Positions 36,072 through 53,747 of a DNA stretch of 64,000 nucleotides are shown here, piece by piece (the first letter of the stretch is position 1; every line of letters starts with the position of its first letter). The stretch is from Panulirus ornatus (taxonomy: Eukaryota > Arthropoda > Malacostraca > Decapoda > Palinuridae). Position numbers and translations under genes: made by a program. The notes below the pieces were generated by a model. It was not told the DNA's origin and did not search any database. It saw only the letters and a program-made list of their open reading frames with translations. The stretch covers positions 37,060,290-37,124,289 of the forward strand of contig NC_092225.1 in the NCBI RefSeq assembly GCF_036320965.1, in the 5' to 3' direction.

Positions 36072-39000
36072 ATTCATACTGTCTTCCCTTTAATCATTCT
36101 TATTGCAACACCGCCATATATGAAATAACAACCCCCTCTCCTCGCATTTGCGCGAGGTAGTGATAGAAAAAGACAACAAATGCCACATTCGTTTACACTT
36201 AGTCTCTAGGTGTCATGTATAATGCACCGAAAGCAAAGATCCCTTTCTACATCCAGGCCCCAAAGAACTTTCCATGGTTTACCCTCGACGCTTCACACGC
36301 CCTGGTTCAATCCATTGGCAAGACGTCAACTCTGTTATGCCACATTGTTCCAATTCACTCTATTCCTTGTATGCCTTTCACCCTCCTGCATGTTCAGTCC
36401 CCGATCACTCAAAATGTTTTTCACTCCATCTTTCCACATCCAATTGGTCTCCCACTTCTCGTTTCCTCCACCTTTGATATATATATCCACTTGGTCAATT
36501 TTTCCTCACTCATTCTCTCCATGTGATTAAACTATTTCAAAACACCCTCTTCTGCTCTCTCGACCATACTCATTTTATTACCACACATCTCTTACCCTAT
36601 TGTTACTTACTCGATCAAACTACCTCACACCATATATTGTCCTCAAACATCTCATTTCTAGTACATCCACCCTCCTCCGCACAACTCCATCTATAGCCCA
36701 CGCCTCGCACTCATATAACATTGTTGTAACAACTATTCCTTCAAACACACTCATTTTTGCTTTCCGAGATAATGTTCTCGACTTCCACACATTCTTAAAC
36801 GCTCCCAGAACTTTCGACCCCTCCCCCACCCTATGATTCACTTCCGCTTCCATGGTTCCATACGCTGCCAAATCCTCCCTCAGATATCTAAAACACCTCA
36901 CTTCCCCCAGTTTTTCTGCATTCGAACTTACCTCCCTATTGACTTGTCCCTCAGCCCTACTGTGCCTAATAGCCTTGCTCTTATTCACATTTACTCTCAG
37001 CTTTCTTCTTTCACACACTTTCCCAAACTCAGTCACCAGCGTCTGCAGTTTCTCACACGAATCAGCCACCAGGGCTGCATCATCATCAAACAACAAATGA
37101 CTCACTTCCCAAGCTCTCTCATCCACAACAGACTGCATACTTGCCCCTCTTTCCAAAACTCTCGTTCACCTCCCTGACAACCCCATCCATAAACAAATTA
37201 AACAACAATGGAAACATTACATACCACTGTCGCAAACCAGCATTCACTAAGAACCAATCACTTTCCTCTCTTCCTACACCTACACATGCCTTACATCCTC
37301 AATAAAAACTTTTCACTTCTTCTACCAACTTGTCTCCCACACCATATATTCTTAATACCTTCCACAGAGCATCTCTATCAACTCTATCATAAACCTTCTC
37401 CAGATCCATGAATGGTACATCCAAATCCATTTGCTTGTCTAAGTATTTCTCACATACATTCTTCAAAGCAAGCACCTGATCTACACATCCTCTACCGCTT
37501 CTGAAACCACATTGCTCTTCCCCAATCTGATGCTCTGTACATGCCTTCACCATCTCAATCAATACCTTCCCTTATGATTTCCCAGAATACTCAACAAACT
37601 TATACTTTTGTAATTTGAGCACTAACTTTTATCTCCTTTGCCCTTGTACAATGGCACTATGCAAGCATTTCGCCAATCCTCAGGCACCTCACCATGAATC
37701 ATACATACATTAAATAACCTTACCAACCAGTCAACAATACAGTCACCCCCTTTTTAATAAATCCCACTGCAATACCATCTAAACCCGCTGGCTTGCTGGT
37801 TTCCATCTTCTGCAAAGCTTTTACTACCTCTGTTTACCAAATCATTTTCCCTAACCCTCTCACTTTGCACACCAACGCGACCAAAACACTCTATATTCGC
37901 CACTCTATCATCAAACATATTCAACAAACCTTCAAAATATTCATTCCATCTCTTTCCGACATCATCACCTCTTGTTATCACCTCCCCATTAGCCTCCTTC
38001 ACTGAAGCTCCCATTTGTTCCCTTGTCTTATGCACTTTATTTACCTCCTTCGAAAGCATCTTTTTATTCTCCCTGAAATTTAATGATACTATCTCACCCC
38101 AACTCTCACTTGCCCTCTGTTTCACCTCCTGCACCTTTTTCTTGACCTCCTGCCTCTTTCTTTTATACATCTCCCAGTCATTTGCATGATTTTCCTGAAA
38201 AAATTGTCGAAATTCCTCTTTCTTCTCTTTCACTAATAATATCATTTCTTCATCCCACCACTCACTACCCTTTCTAATCTGCCCACCTCCCACGCTTCTC
38301 ATGCCACAAACATCTTTTGTGCAAGCCATCACTGCTTCCCTCAATACATCCCATTCCTCCCCCACTCATCTTACGTCCTTTGTTCTCACCTTTTTTCCAT
38401 TCTGTACTCAGTCTCTCCTGGTACTTCCTCAAACAAGTCTCCTTCCTAAGCTCACTTGCTCTCCCCACTCTCTTCACCCCAACATTCTCTCTTTTTTTCT
38501 TAAAACCTTTACAAATCATCACCTTCGCCTCCACAAGATAATGATCAGACATCCCTTCAGTTGCCCCTCTCAGCACATTAACATCCAAAAGTCTCTCTTT
38601 CCCACGCCTATCAATTAACACAATCCAATAACGCTCTCTTGCCATCTATCCTACTTAAATACGTTTCTTTATGTGCATCTCTCCTTTTAAACCAGGTATT
38701 CCCAATCACCAGTCCTTTTTCAGAACATAGATGTATAGCTCTTCACACTTCCATTTACAACACTGAACATCCCATGTGCACTAATTATTCCCTCAACTGC
38801 CACATTACTCACCTTTCCATTCAAATCACCCAATACTATAACTCGGTCTCGTGCATCAAAACTACTGAAACACTCACTCAGCTGCTCCCAAAACACTTGC
38901 CTCTCATGATCTTTCTTCTCATGCTTAGGTGCATATTCACCAATAATCACCCATCTCTCTCCATCAACTTTCAGTTTTACCCATATCATTCTAGAGTTTA

Positions 39001-39213
39001 CATTCTTACACTCTATCACATACTCCCACCACTCCTGTTTCAGGAGTAGTGCTACTCCTCCCCTTGCTCTTGACCTCTCACTAACCCCTGTGTTTACTCC
39101 CAAGACATTCCCAAACTACTCTTCCCCTTCCCTCGAGCTTTGTTTCACTCAGAGTCAAAACATGTAGGTTTCTATCCTCAAACATACTACCTATCTCTCT
39201 TTTTTTCTCATAT
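36072..39213 (-). mobile_element. RTEd copy 19: nearly full-length, old, long-type 3' UTR
   Basis: Covers the long-type 3' UTR (36072-36330, lacking the stem-loop) through the whole ORF to about codon 33 ('EKKREIGSMFE'). Endonuclease remains at 38720-39103 ('IGEYAPKHEKKDH', 'LGDLNGKVS') and 38274-38645 ('GMSDHYLVEAKV'); connector 37754-38365; motif A region 37299-37562 ('FMDLEKVYDRV'); motif C 36620-37156 ('FDDDAALVADS', an altered FADD). At least four frame breaks separate these pieces. Confidence 0.9.
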
Positions 39214-39294
39214 ATATTTTCCACGAGGCTGTTGTCTTCCCCTCCTCCCAACCCATCTTTTTTGTTGCAATATCCAAATCATTTAACAGATTAA
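39214..39294. other. Short spacer
   Basis: About 80 bp of unrecognised sequence between two old RTEd copies in divergent orientation. Confidence 0.5.
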
Positions 39295-42779
<3,485 letters not shown>

Positions 42780-42883
42780 GTCTCATGATCGCCGACGTCA
42801 GCTGAGAAGTAGAATATAGACAATGTCGCCAGGAGCTGTTGCACTCTCCACTCTCGGTGTAATGCTGGCCTTGATATCATTAG
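42780..42883 (+). CDS. Candidate first coding exon: start codon plus signal peptide
   Basis: A strong acceptor (TTCTGTTTCAG) precedes and a donor GTTAGT (42884-42889) follows this 104-nt segment. ATG at 42823 has A at -3. It opens a 20-codon frame, MSPGAVALSTLGVMLALISL, plus one base (phase 1): short N-region, then a hydrophobic core rich in A, V, L, I and M, as in a secretory signal peptide. Unspliced, the frame stops at once (TAG at 42886), so it makes sense only as an exon. The mature protein must be encoded downstream and I do not recognise it. It may be joined to the noncoding exon at 18414-18483. Confidence 0.5.
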
Positions 42884-43435
42884 GTTAGTGTTACAAAAGT
42901 ATTATGTACATTACCAAACTATACATAGTATATTAGCTATCATAATGTGAGCCTGATGGGATTTGGCCGGTTTACACCACGTTGCTCATGGATGAAAGAA
43001 GGGTATTTGATTACTTGTAATCGAATAGTCATTTTCCTATTAGAGGTGACCAACGCAGACAAGTTAGCGTTCCAAGCTACCATGCAAAAGTCCCAAGTTC
43101 GAGTTCTTGTTGTTGGAGGGCATTATATGCTCTATGAAAATACACATCAGCGATGGATCTTTTCTGGATGTACTAGACACTGTTCAGTCACAGGAAATGA
43201 CTAAAACATGAAGACTCTGTTGATGAGAGTATTGGGTGGAGAATTATAGAATCAGCGTTAGCAACCATTTAGACATAGGAAATGACAAAAGTGCATACAA
43301 AATCTATTGAATATGGAGGCCATGGATGTGTAGAAGGAGCAAAATTGGCAGTTTTTCAGTTAGAGAAAAGGATTTGCAATGAGCAAGAATGTATCTAAGG
43401 ATCAATTTCGGCTACAGATCTGCAGATGCATAGTC
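42884..43435. other. Unique sequence, candidate intron
   Basis: About 550 bp with no retroelement similarity. It contains AGTTCGAGTTC at 43096-43106, close to the tRNA B-box consensus, preceded by sequence that might be a tRNA-derived SINE remnant; no convincing cloverleaf. The open frame at 42947-43204 crosses it but has no recognisable domain. Confidence 0.4.
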
Positions 43436-44345
43436 TGAAGTGTGATCCATCTAACTACCTTCATTTCTCAATTTTGCTTTTCTCTGGAAAATCCCATCAG
43501 TGGAATGGCCACAGCAAAAGAGGCCCCACTTATCCCTGTTCTTATATGCCTTCCTTGCATACATCATTCTATATACTCTCCTGCCATTTCTATCCATCCA
43601 ATACTCTTCTACTCTATTTCAACATGTCACTGGTGGTCTTCCCTCACATTCTTCACATAAACTCACCATCTTGAATTCTTTCCACATGCCCAAACCACTC
43701 AAGACTATTACAGTTGACCCACTCTACTACTCTACAGTTCATTTTCTTTGCACTCCTAGCCATACCATATGCTCTGTACAACCCTTCATTTCTCTCGTCA
43801 TTCCATCTAGTCATGCCACATGATCATCTCAAATAACTTATTTGTGCAGCCTGGATTCTTAACTTCTGCGACTCATTCCAAGTCCAGGTTTCGGCTGCAT
43901 AAGTTATGTTTGAGATTACTCTGCTGTCTCTTAATCCTTTCTTCACTTAAATGATTAAACTTCTACAGTTCCTTATTGTATTAAGTGATCCAATGATTCT
44001 TCTACCCTGTACTGCTTTCGCCCTTATCTCTCCCTCCATACTACCAAATCAACCCAAGATACATCCTTGAAACTTAAACTCTCTCACCTCTTCCAATCTT
44101 TCTCCGTCCATACCTGTAACACTTTAGTATGCTTTCTTCTTTCACTCAGCAGGGTTTTGAAAATCTATACTTTCGCTTTATTTCCTTTCAAACACCATTA
44201 CTTTACTTTTAAATGCATTTACCTTTATTCGAATACGCTTACACACATATACGAAAGTCACTTGTAACGGTCTGCACGTCTTCACTCTCAGCAAACAGCA
44301 CAGTATCATTCACAAACAAGCACGTCACTACCTAGCATGCATCAT
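43436..44345 (-). mobile_element. Fragment of a second, distinct non-LTR retrotransposon family
   Basis: Read on the minus strand with stops ignored, it gives 'NDTVLFAES' (degenerate reverse-transcriptase motif C), 'NAFKSKVMVFE', 'MDGERLEEVREFK', 'GSMEGEIRAKAVQGRRIIGS', 'NITYAAETWTWN', 'ISYLR', 'GMTRWNDERNEG', 'VVEWVN' and 'WFGHVERI'. This is the same domain order as the RTEd C-terminal half but a clearly different sequence, matching another widespread non-LTR group. At least six stops; both ends missing. Confidence 0.75.
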
Positions 44346-44354
44346 CACCAAACT

Positions 44355-46127
44355 TTCCAAAGATTTGATCATTGGTGCATATGCACCTAGTCATGAGAAG
44401 AAAGATCATGTAAGGCAAGTGATTTGGGAGCAGCTGAGTGAGTGTGTTAGCAGCTTTGATGCACGAGATCGGGTTATAGTGATGGGTGATTTGAATACAA
44501 AGGTGAGTAATGTGGCAGTTGAGGGTATAATTGGTATACATGGGATGTTCAGTGTTGTAAATGGAAATAGTGAAGACATTGTAGATTTGTGTGCTGAAAA
44601 AGGACTAGCGATTGGGAATACCTGGTTTAAAAAGAGAGATATACATAAGTATACATATGTAAGTAGGAGAGATGGCCAGAGAGCATTGTTGGATTACGTG
44701 TTCATTGATAAGCGCGTGAAACGGAGACTTTTGGATGTTAATATGCTGAGAGGGGCAACTGGAGGGATGTCTAATCATTATCTTGTGGAGGCAAAGGTGA
44801 AGATACATAGAGGTTTTCAGAAAGGAAGAGAGAATGTTGGGATGAAGAGAGTGGTGAGAGTAAGTGAGCTTTGAAAGGAGACTTGTGTGAGGAAGCACCA
44901 GGATAGATTGAGTGCAAAATTGAAAAAGGTGAGAGCAAATGACTTAAAGGGAGTTGGGGAGGGATGGGATGTACTTAGGGAAGCAGTCTGTACAAGTAGG
45001 AAGAAAGGAAAGTGACTCGTTTCCACTGAATGTAGTTTTGCGGCAGACGTGCGTCATGTCTCCAAAGATGTTTAATTTCTTTATGGATGGGGTGGTTACG
45101 GAGGTGAATGCTTTTGACTAGGGCGAATATGCAGTCTCTTCTGGATGAAATGGCTTGGAAATTGAGTCAGTTGTTGCTCACCGATGATACAGCGCTGGTG
45201 GCTGATTCCGGTGAAGAAACTGCAGAGGCTGGTGACTGAGTTTGGTAAAGTGTGTAAAAATAAAAGTTGAGAGTAAATGTGAATAAGGGCAACCATATTA
45301 GTTTTATTGAGTTGAGGGACAAGTTAATTGGGAGGTAAGTATGAAGAGAGAAAAACTGGAGGAAGTGAAGTGTTTTAGATATCTGGGAATGGACTTGACA
45401 GTGGATGGAACCATGGAAGCGGAAGTGAATCACATGGTGGGGGAGGGTATAAAGGTTCTGAGAGCGCTGAAGAAAGTGTAGAAGGCGAGAACATTTTCTC
45501 AGAAAGCAAAAATAGGAACATTTGAATAAAAAGTGGTTCCAACAACGTTATGTGCTTGCGAAGCATGGGCAATAGGTTGGGTTGTGCTGAGGAAATTGGA
45601 TGTGTCGGTAATGAAATGCATGAGGACAAATATGTGGTGAGAGGTGATTTGATTGAGTAAGTGGTGAAAGGGTAGGAGGTATGTGTGGTAATAAAAAGAG
45701 TGTGGTTTGAGACCAGAGGAGGGTGTGTTGAAATGCTTTGGACACGTGGAGAAAATGAGAAAGGGGAGATTGACAAAGAGAATATATGTGTCAGACTTGG
45801 AGGGAAGAACGAAAAGCGGGAGACAAAACTGAGGGTGGAAGGATGGGGTAAAAATATTTTCAGTGATCGGTGCCTGAATATACAAGATAGTGAATGGCAT
45901 GCAAAGAATAGAATGAATTTAAACGATGCAGTATACCGCGATCGACGTGCTGTCAGTGGATTGAACCAGGGCATGTGAAACGTCTAGGAGAAACCATGGA
46001 AAGTTTTGTGCGGCGTGGATGTAGAAAGAGAGCTGTGGTTTCGGTGCATTACACATGACAGCTAGAGAATGAGTGTTAATGAATGTGGGTTTTGTTGTCT
46101 TTTCTTGGCAGTGCCTCGCTTGTGGAG

Positions 46128-46172
<45 letters not shown>

Positions 46173-46432
46173 GTGTGTGTGTGTAGGTGGTTGGGTGGGT
46201 GGGGGGGTGATATTTCGTGTGTAGCAGACTGACGAAAAAGGAGTAGATGAATGCAAATAGTATGGAAGTGTAAAGGTGTATATTTGCATACTTTAATGTG
46301 ATTACATATATTTATAGGTTGAAACGCATATGTATGTATATATCCGTGTGTGGGCGTTTAGATTTATACATGTGTTTGTGGGTGGGTTGGGAACTTCTGT
46401 TGTCTTCCATTAACCTCGCTAACAAGTATATT
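44355..46432 (+). mobile_element. RTEd copy 21: old, internally deleted, long-type 3' UTR
   Basis: Endonuclease from 'IIGAYAPSHEKKDH' through 'MGDLNTKVS' to 'GGMSNHYLVEAKV' (SDH changed to SNH) is open at 44365-44874. At about 44985 it jumps from the connector to just before reverse-transcriptase motif B, deleting motif A. Motif C region reads '[11 protein letters not shown]'. The C-terminal domain is scarred. The long-type 3' UTR carries a TG array (46127-46185) and lacks the stem-loop. Confidence 0.9.
46127..46185. repeat. (TG)n microsatellite inside an RTEd 3' UTR
   Basis: TG/GTGC array in the 3' UTR of copy 21, at the position where sister copies have a short GCGCACATG/GGGGGAGGGGG segment. 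Confidence 0.9.
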
Positions 46433-49207
<2,775 letters not shown>

Positions 49208-49277
49208 AATATATATATATATAATATATAATATATATATATATATAATATATATAAAATTTTATTTAAATGTATAT

Positions 49278-49330
<53 letters not shown>

Positions 49331-49343
49331 AATATATATATAT

Positions 49344-49392
<49 letters not shown>

Positions 49393-49415
49393 AATTATAT
49401 ATATTAATTTATTTA

Positions 49416-49463
<48 letters not shown>

Positions 49464-49488
49464 TATAATATATATATATATATATATA
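49208..49488. repeat. Degenerate AT-rich array
   Basis: TA array with unusually many phase slips (TATAATATA, TTTAAAT, TTATAT) compared with the clean arrays elsewhere in the window. Confidence 0.93.
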
Positions 49489-50025
49489 ATGAGGAGTATC
49501 ATTAAATTTTAGGGAGGATAAAAGATGTTTTGGAAAGAGGTAAATAAAGTGCGTAAGACAAGGGAACAAATGGGAACTTCAGTGAAGGGGCTAATGGGGA
49601 GGTGATAACACGTAGTGGTGATGTGAGAAGGAGGTGGAGTGAGTATTTTGAAGGTCTGTTGAATGTGTTTGTTGATAGAGTGGCAGATATTGGGTGTTTT
49701 GGTCGAGGTGGTGTGCAAAGTGCGAAGGTTAGGGAAAATGATTTGGTAAAAAGAGAAGAGGTAGTAAAAGCTTTGTGGAAGATGGTATTACAGTGGATTT
49801 ATTACCAAAAGTGGTAAGTGTATTTGTTGACTGGTTAGTAGGTTATTTAATGTATGTATGACTCATGGTAAGGTGCCTTGAGGATTGGAGGATTGCTTGC
49901 ATAGTGCCATTACAAAGCAAAGTGGATAAAAATTGTTGCCAATTTACAGAGTTTGTTGAAAGTTTGTAGAGCATTTTGGGAAATTATATGGAGGGTATTG
50001 ATTGAAAGGGTGAAGGCATGCACAG
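49489..50025 (+). mobile_element. RTEd copy 24: indel-rich second version of copy 22
   Basis: Matches about 46467-47007 including private variants (the missing 'AGKAAGLDG' segment, AAAAAGAGAAGAGG, GTGCGAAGG, TTTGTTGA), but with many extra one-base indels, for example GGATAAAAGATG, TTAGTAGGTTATT and CATTACAAAGCAAAG. It stops at the N-gap. Confidence 0.88.
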
Positions 50026-50125
50026 NNNNNNNNNNNNNNNNNNNNNNNNNNNNNNNNNNNNNNNNNNNNNNNNNNNNNNNNNNNNNNNNNNNNNNNNNNN
50101 NNNNNNNNNNNNNNNNNNNNNNNNN
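50026..50125. other. Scaffold gap (100 N)
   Basis: Exactly 100 N, the conventional placeholder for a gap of unknown size. Orientation and order across it are not guaranteed by the sequence. Confidence 0.99.
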
Positions 50126-50572
50126 CCCTCAACCCTACTGTACCTAATAACCTTGCTCTTATTCACATTTACTCTTAACTTTCTTCTTCCACACACTTTA
50201 CCAAACTCCGTCACCAGCTTCTGCAGTTTCTCACATGAATCCGCCACCAGCGCTGTATCATCAGCGAACAACAACTGACTCACTTCCGAAGCTCTCTCAT
50301 CCCCAACAGACTTCATACTTGCCCCTCTTTCCACGACTCTTGCATTTACCTCCCTAACAACCCCATCCATAAACAAATTAAACAACCATGGAGACATCAC
50401 ACACCCCTGCCGCAAACCTACATTCACTGAGAACCAATCACTTTCCTCTCTTCCTACACGTACACATGCCTTACATCCTCGATAAAAACTTTTCACTGCT
50501 TCTAACAACTTGCCTCCCACACCATATATTCTTAATACCTTCCACAGAGCATCTCTATCAACTCTATCATAT
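50126..50572 (-). mobile_element. RTEd copy 25: reverse-transcriptase fragment
   Basis: Open on the minus strand from '[12 protein letters not shown]' to 'KVIRYSRVE' with 'GLRQGC' and '[11 protein letters not shown]'. Cut downstream by the gap and upstream by a short (TA)n. Opposite orientation to the copy on the other side of the gap. Confidence 0.9.
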
Positions 50573-50760
50573 ATATATATATATATATATGTATCTGTTG
50601 AAATGTACAGGTATGTATATACGCGTGTGTGTACATATATGTATGTGTGCGTGTTTGGACCAGTATGTATATACATGTGTATGTGGGAAGGTTTGGCCAT
50701 TTTTTCGCCTGTTTCCTTGCGCTACCTAGCTAACGCTTGAGACAGTAACAAAGTATGATA
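50573..50760 (+). mobile_element. RTEd solo 3' UTR tail
   Basis: After a short TA run: GTTGAAATGTACAGG, a GTGCGTGTTTGG stretch, GGTTTGGCCATTTTTTCG and a mutated stem-loop (GCTACCTAGCTAACGCTTGAG), then AACAAAGTATGATAG. Confidence 0.8.
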
Positions 50761-51012
50761 GATGTTTCCCAGCACTAACTCGCTAACGTGGTAGAAGGCA
50801 ATCAAGTATATTAACTATAAAATGTATGATGTACACCTGATATATAATGAATTTCTGTAATGAATTTCTCTAGTAAATGTTATTTCTGAGATTCCTCTGC
50901 GAAAATTCAGTTGAAGTATTTGTTTGGAAATCATTGTTAGTTTTCATTTATTTGTTCATATTCAGGTATATAAAGTCGTTATATCCACATTCACTGGCAT
51001 CATTATACATGA
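50761..51012. other. Unique sequence
   Basis: About 250 bp, AT-rich; a weak second tail-like motif (ACTAACTCGCTAACGTGG) at 50775-50795. No gene recognised. Confidence 0.5.
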
Positions 51013-51113
51013 GCACACACACACACACCTACCCACATACATACACAGACGCACACACAGACGGACACACACACACACACACACCCACACCCACACACAC
51101 ACACACATACACA

Positions 51114-51195
<82 letters not shown>

Positions 51196-51220
51196 CACAC
51201 ACACACACACACACACACAG

Positions 51221-51287
<67 letters not shown>
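51013..51287. repeat. (CA)n microsatellite
   Basis: CA array of about 275 bp with scattered variants at both ends. Confidence 0.97.
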
Positions 51288-51289
<2 letters not shown>

Positions 51290-52535
51290 AGAATATCCTC
51301 AGGTTTGGTCATCGCACTTGAAAAAAGAGTTGTCAGAGGCTAGAAAATATAAAAAAATCACCATAGAAGAGAAAAGAATGAAGGGTGACCTGACCACAAC
51401 TTCTCATTTATCTAATCAGGTTTTTGACGTAGGCAATTAACATTTTGTCGAAAATATGGAGCCAGAGCAACCCTACTCTATAACATGAAATTAAGAAAAA
51501 TTTGTTGAAATAGTCGTAAAAAATTGCTTCCGTAGTATAAGCTTAGTGTTGCGAAAGGTGAAATAAACCAAACAGTATTTCAAGAAGTTTCTCTTGTGTA
51601 TTTTCACACATCCGCAGTATATATGATGAAATATCGTCAGGAACATGAGCCTTGTACATGTTCTGTCAATGTCTTTCATAGATATGTTAATGCTTTCTAA
51701 AACCCATTTCCCATTCTGTCTCCCTGGTATTGTATCTGCAGCGTCCCTCATTATGAATCCGGTATTTGTATGCACACACATCGTTACATCACCGTCTACA
51801 GCTTTTCCCTCAAAACCCCTTACCCTGATAAACTACTCAGTAACTGACAATTTACTCCTAAGGAACATATGGAAAATGTTTGAATTTTTTAGAGTCTTCT
51901 CCATAATATTTTTTCACAAGTATCTTTGTTATTTTTTCTTATTCTACTGTACTTGTTCTTTGCTGTGATACGTACAACAAATGCTAGCTATGTAGGCTCC
52001 GCCAGCAACATCGTCTCTGCACATCTGGAGGTCCTTTGTTTTTCAATATCTTGTATCAAGCCATTCAACCGTCTCTCCTAACCATCCATCTGTAATTGAG
52101 GCTACAGATGTCCATGTTCATACGTCATTACTGTACATTTAATATAAGTTTTTCACCAAAATGTCCTGGTTCCTTATGATTGAAATCAAGTCTCCAATCT
52201 ACGGTACCATAGAAATTGTTGAGGATTTTCTGATTTCCACGATATTATCATATCTTTAGGTTTTATCTTACACTCGTACCTAATATAGTCAAACTAGAGT
52301 ATTACATGATCACTCTTGATAGGTGGTGTATTATGAAAGATATTCTCAATATCCATGCTAGTATGCTGGTAGCCACAAAGAAAATGGACGCTAAGATCTT
52401 TATGTTTAAATTTCTTTGTGGCGACCAAACATATTCCTGATTCGCGTGTCTTTTTTTTTTTATTCAAGTGACCCGTGCTACAGTGTGTGAAGATGAGATC
52501 TAACTAAAACAAGGTATCATTCCCTCTCATCCTAA

Positions 52536-52536
<1 letters not shown>
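51288..52536. other. Unique island between the AC and TG arrays
   Basis: About 1.25 kb of non-repeat sequence. It includes a possible minus-strand exon (51658-51824, listed separately). The rest is AT-rich and shows no recognised gene. A poly-T plus TTCAAG acceptor-like site lies at 52450-52468, but the frame after it closes within 12 codons. Confidence 0.5.
51658..51824 (-). CDS. Possible internal exon of an unrecognised protein
   Basis: Minus-strand frame with mixed, protein-like composition: it reads 'GFEGKAVDGDVTMCVHTN', 'GFIMRDAADTIPGR', 'NGKWVLES' and 'SMKDIDRTC'. The upstream side has TTTATCAG (acceptor-like); downstream GTACAAG is a possible but weak donor. Unlike most spurious frames here it is not low-complexity, and beyond both sites the reading quality drops. 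No family recognised; it could also be a transposon or viral remnant. Confidence 0.28.
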
Positions 52537-52833
<297 letters not shown>

Positions 52834-53030
52834 CAGGGGATCAATCCCTTTGATTTTTGTGTAAAATGTCATTATGACGGAAATCGTTGATGTTCAAATG
52901 AAAATTTCCTTCAGAATATATAGATAAGCACTGAGAAGTTATACATATGGCGTAACTACCCCGAGTAACTGAGATTATAACTAAACCCTCAGCATGTCTT
53001 ATAGTTAAAATATATATCTAATTTTTGTGC
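52834..53030. other. Unique sequence upstream of the HTH frame
   Basis: About 200 bp of AT-rich sequence ending in a pyrimidine-rich stretch and TTTTTGTGCAG, an acceptor-like site. Confidence 0.45.
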
Positions 53031-53032
53031 AG

Positions 53033-53318
53033 GAATATGGAGCGGAGTCGCAAAAGAACGTCAACAACTCTGGATGAACGGTTTAATTTTGTATGGATGT
53101 GGATGTGTGGCGTCCCTACTCATATTATAGCACAAGAGTTGGGCACCAGTGTCAGCACTGTGTGCCGGTGGATAAGACGATGGAAACATGAAGGAAATGT
53201 TAATAGGAGGCGTGAAGGACGAAGGCAGCTTATGAATCTTCTTCAAAATAGAGTTTATGGACATGTTATGTCTCATAAGTATCCTAAAAACTCATTAACC
53301 TCTACATTTACACTTTAG
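53033..53318 (+). CDS. Helix-turn-helix protein or exon (transposase-type DNA-binding domain)
   Basis: ATG at 53037 opens a 93-codon frame ending at TAG 53316-53318. Residues about 14-52 fit a homeodomain-like HTH: an aromatic-rich first helix ('ERFNFVWMWMCGV'), then 'THIIAQELGTSVSTVCRWIR' as turn and recognition helix, followed by a basic 'RWKHEGNVNRRREGRR' segment. That layout resembles the N-terminal domain of Tc1/mariner-type transposases and derived host proteins. No DDE catalytic part follows before the retroelement at 53748. The TTTTTGTGCAG just upstream suggests an exon; the last ~25 residues look non-conserved, so splicing may occur earlier. Confidence 0.5.
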
Positions 53319-53747
53319 TTTTTTACATAAAGGAAAATATCCAAGGACAAGTCTTCTTCTCCAAAACCTATATTGTACGTATACTGGAAAGTTTCTGTAG
53401 ATTGATAATGAACATGTGCATACATTAAAAAGATAATCTCTGATTTTCAATTACCTAAAAAGAAAAAAAATTAACAAAGTTAATGTTGTTGGTGACTTCA
53501 GTATCATGAAATCAACATAGAGTTTAATAAGAAAAGGAATCATTGTTTCCGAGAATGTAATTAAAGCAAACACTTGAGCGGATGGAATTATCAAGATATG
53601 AAAATGTCATTTTGAGAGAAATTAATCAAATTGCTTCTCTCACTCGCAGTGAAGACCATCCTTTGCCATTGGCAATGACAAATGTCGACAGAGTATACGG
53701 TCGGTAACAGCATATATGATTCTCAGAAAAAGACAAAAGCCGAAATT
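53319..53747. other. AT-rich unique sequence
   Basis: About 430 bp of AT-rich sequence without recognised genes or repeats. Confidence 0.5.

Noticed and set aside
52469..52512. Third exon continuing the signal-peptide frame after the poly-T/TTCAAG acceptor
   Set aside because: Phase-1 joining gives about 11 residues and then a stop, with only a weak donor after it. Too little to support.
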